Shown in pieces: positions 5,712 to 7,073 of a stretch of DNA of 7,073 bases. The notes under the pieces were generated by a model. That model did no database searches, was not told the DNA's origin, and saw only the letters and a list, made by a program, of their open reading frames with translations. Location: contig JAGHBW010000095.1 of NCBI GenBank assembly GCA_021160765.1, forward strand, positions 1-7,073. Direction: 5' to 3'. Made by a program: the position numbers and the translations under genes. Each line of letters starts with the position of its first letter. Within the stretch, counting starts at the first letter, position 1. The stretch is from Thermoplasmata archaeon. Lineage in GTDB: Archaea; Thermoplasmatota; Penumbrarchaeia; Penumbrarchaeales; EX4484-36.

Positions 5712-7073
5712 TTGAAGAAGGAAAGATTTGTGGTTCTGGCTTTGATTCTTTTGGCTTTCTTGGTCCTTCCTGTGGCGAGTGCTGTGTTTTATAATGAGAA
5801 GGTGGAATATTCAAAAGAGGCAAGCCAGAGTGAGAATAATTTCTCAGGGACCGTTATTTCAACGGACGAAAGGGTTAAGATTGTTCCTCTCTCTCCAGAA
5901 GAGGTTCCAGTGGCAATTAGAGAAAGATATGTGAATAATTTGAGGGCTAGTAGCTTACTAACTGAGCAGAAATTCATATCTAAAAAGGAGATTAAACCCG
6001 TTCCAATATCGGATTCTGGGATGAGATTGGCGGGCGGGTACTCTTTAAATGAGGTATTGAATCAACTGAGCAACGAAATTCGTTCCGAGCCTATAATTGA
6101 GATGGAGGGGGTAGGATCACCATATATGGTCCAGGCAACACCCTCAACAAGGGGAACTCTTAATGAACAGGAACCCAATGATGACGATGTAAATGGCACG
6201 TATATATCTGATAAAACAGGAAAAACGGATGTACATGGTTCCTTTGGTACGACAACTCCTCAGGGTCAGGATGAGGTTGATTGGTATAAAATAGCTCTGG
6301 ATGCTGATTCAAAACCGGGTGGCCTTATAACAAATCTCACTCTTCACCTGAAGAGCTGGCAGGCTACTGGCCTCCAGGAACTGATTGAACCTCACCCACC
6401 ATTCAATACAACCGCAGACGTGAATTATGATTATATCTATATTGATGTGTGGCACCCTTATGTTATTATGAGTAATTATGGTGGTACTGAGTGGTACTAT
6501 GATGATTTTGATGACACTAATAATTACAACGAGAGTGTAAAGTTCAGAGAGGATTGGAACCTCTCGGTAGAAGCACCCCATCAATCCTTCGGTCAGCTAT
6601 CACAGTGGGATGACGACCCCTATCTTGAGATGGGGTGGTATTATATCGGAATAAGCACTGTCAGTATCCGTGCTGGACAGGTTTCTAGCTCTATTCCAAG
6701 GCAGTCTTACGTGCTTGAGGTTGACCCAACCATCAAGGTCAACGGGGATCAAGAGGCTCAGGACATTTACAATTCAACTGCAATGCCTCAAAACTCTGGT
6801 GTTCTCCACCTAAACAACTTCTATGACCATTGGGATTGTTTCAACATAACAGGCTCAGATCCTACGGCAGTCTGGGATATCAACGTAACGTTTGAGATAA
6901 AGGCAATGTATTGGATACCGTTTACAAGGGGGGGAAACGTTGTGGCGTTTTACTATACATGGGTGTATATTTACGCATATTTCATAGACTACGAGAAAAA
7001 TATAAGGTGGTACACATTCTTTGCGTCTGATGAGCATATGTTGTTGTCGACACCGAACCCAGTATATATACAC
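5712..7073 (+). CDS. Secreted glycoprotein-like protein with PPC-like domain, TTG start, C terminus beyond window
   Basis: The frame is open from TTG 5712 to the right edge (454 codons, no stop), so the gene is incomplete. Residues 1-24 form a clear signal peptide: a basic start (KKER), a hydrophobic core, and VASA as the probable cleavage site. Residues 25-145 match nothing I recognise. A PPC-like (bacterial pre-peptidase C-terminal) beta-sandwich runs from about 150 to 338, marked by EQEPNDDDVNGTY (152-164), GQDEVDWYKIALDAD (185-199), GWYYIGIS (308-315) and SYVLEVDPT (332-340). It is longer than usual, with an Asp/Tyr-rich insertion at about 232-275. From about 340 a further domain begins that I cannot name; residues 399-437 are very rich in Tyr, Trp and Phe. 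Nine N-glycosylation sequons are present (N43, N161, N208, N232, N273, N283, N354, N378, N391). PPC domains usually accompany secreted peptidases, but no peptidase motif is visible in this part. The gene is divergent from the hydrolase. Confidence 0.88.
   Translation, partial: MKKERFVVLALILLAFLVLPVASAVFYNEKVEYSKEASQSENNFSGTVISTDERVKIVPLSPEEVPVAIRERYVNNLRASSLLTEQKFISKKEIKPVPISDSGMRLAGGYSLNEVLNQLSNEIRSEPIIEMEGVGSPYMVQATPSTRGTLNEQEPNDDDVNGTYISDKTGKTDVHGSFGTTTPQGQDEVDWYKIALDADSKPGGLITNLTLHLKSWQATGLQELIEPHPPFNTTADVNYDYIYIDVWHPYVIMSNYGGTEWYYDDFDDTNNYNESVKFREDWNLSVEAPHQSFGQLSQWDDDPYLEMGWYYIGISTVSIRAGQVSSSIPRQSYVLEVDPTIKVNGDQEAQDIYNSTAMPQNSGVLHLNNFYDHWDCFNITGSDPTAVWDINVTFEIKAMYWIPFTRGGNVVAFYYTWVYIYAYFIDYEKNIRWYTFFASDEHMLLSTPNPVYIH

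Noticed and set aside
6309..7073. Minus-strand frames opposite the PPC-like gene
   Set aside because: They are antisense to a long open plus-strand frame with signal peptide and domain motifs; their translations resemble no family.

Overview
The window reads as a stretch of an archaeal chromosome, probably from a euryarchaeon of the Thermoplasmatota or a close relative. The archaeal assignment rests on uL3 and uL4 of the archaeal/eukaryotic type, an initiator tRNA-Met with the archaeal A1-U72 pair, and archaeal TATA-like boxes in front of several genes. The lineage is an inference from the style of the large kelch / Asp-loop surface protein with a C-terminal membrane anchor, and I hold it at about even odds. 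Base composition looks moderate and fairly even, with many G/C runs of 6-7.

Left part (1-1813): on the minus strand is the head of the S10-type ribosomal protein operon, rpl3 (uL3, complete) followed by rpl4 (uL4, running off the left edge). A gap of about 330 bases separates rpl3 from the divergent gene on its right. The rpl3 side of this gap contains a palindromic TATA box and three consecutive inverted repeats. In an rpl3 transcript these would form a structured leader of roughly 165 nt.

Middle (1814-4603): on the plus strand is a 901-residue predicted surface protein. From the N terminus it has a hydrophobic signal or anchor, six kelch-like repeats, beta-sandwich/Ig-like domains, Asp-rich calcium-loop repeats, one C-terminal transmembrane helix and a short cytoplasmic tail. 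Its stop codon lies only 6 bases from the 3' end of a convergent initiator tRNA-Met gene with an encoded CCA end.

Right part (4677-7073): a minus-strand metallo-beta-lactamase-fold hydrolase has a TATA box placed so that its message would be nearly leaderless. Divergent from it is a plus-strand secreted protein with a TTG start, a very strong Shine-Dalgarno sequence and a hairpin in its short leader. It carries a PPC-like domain and is cut by the right edge.

The genes do not form one pathway. Translation genes (uL3, uL4, initiator tRNA) are interleaved with two envelope proteins rich in N-glycosylation sequons and one predicted cytoplasmic hydrolase. I see no CRISPR array, insertion sequence, integrase or other sign of a mobile element. 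I found no clear new multi-gene system. The best leads are the structured rpl3 leader, the kelch/Ca-loop surface protein with its conserved-looking tail, and the PPC-like protein whose C-terminal region I could not assign.
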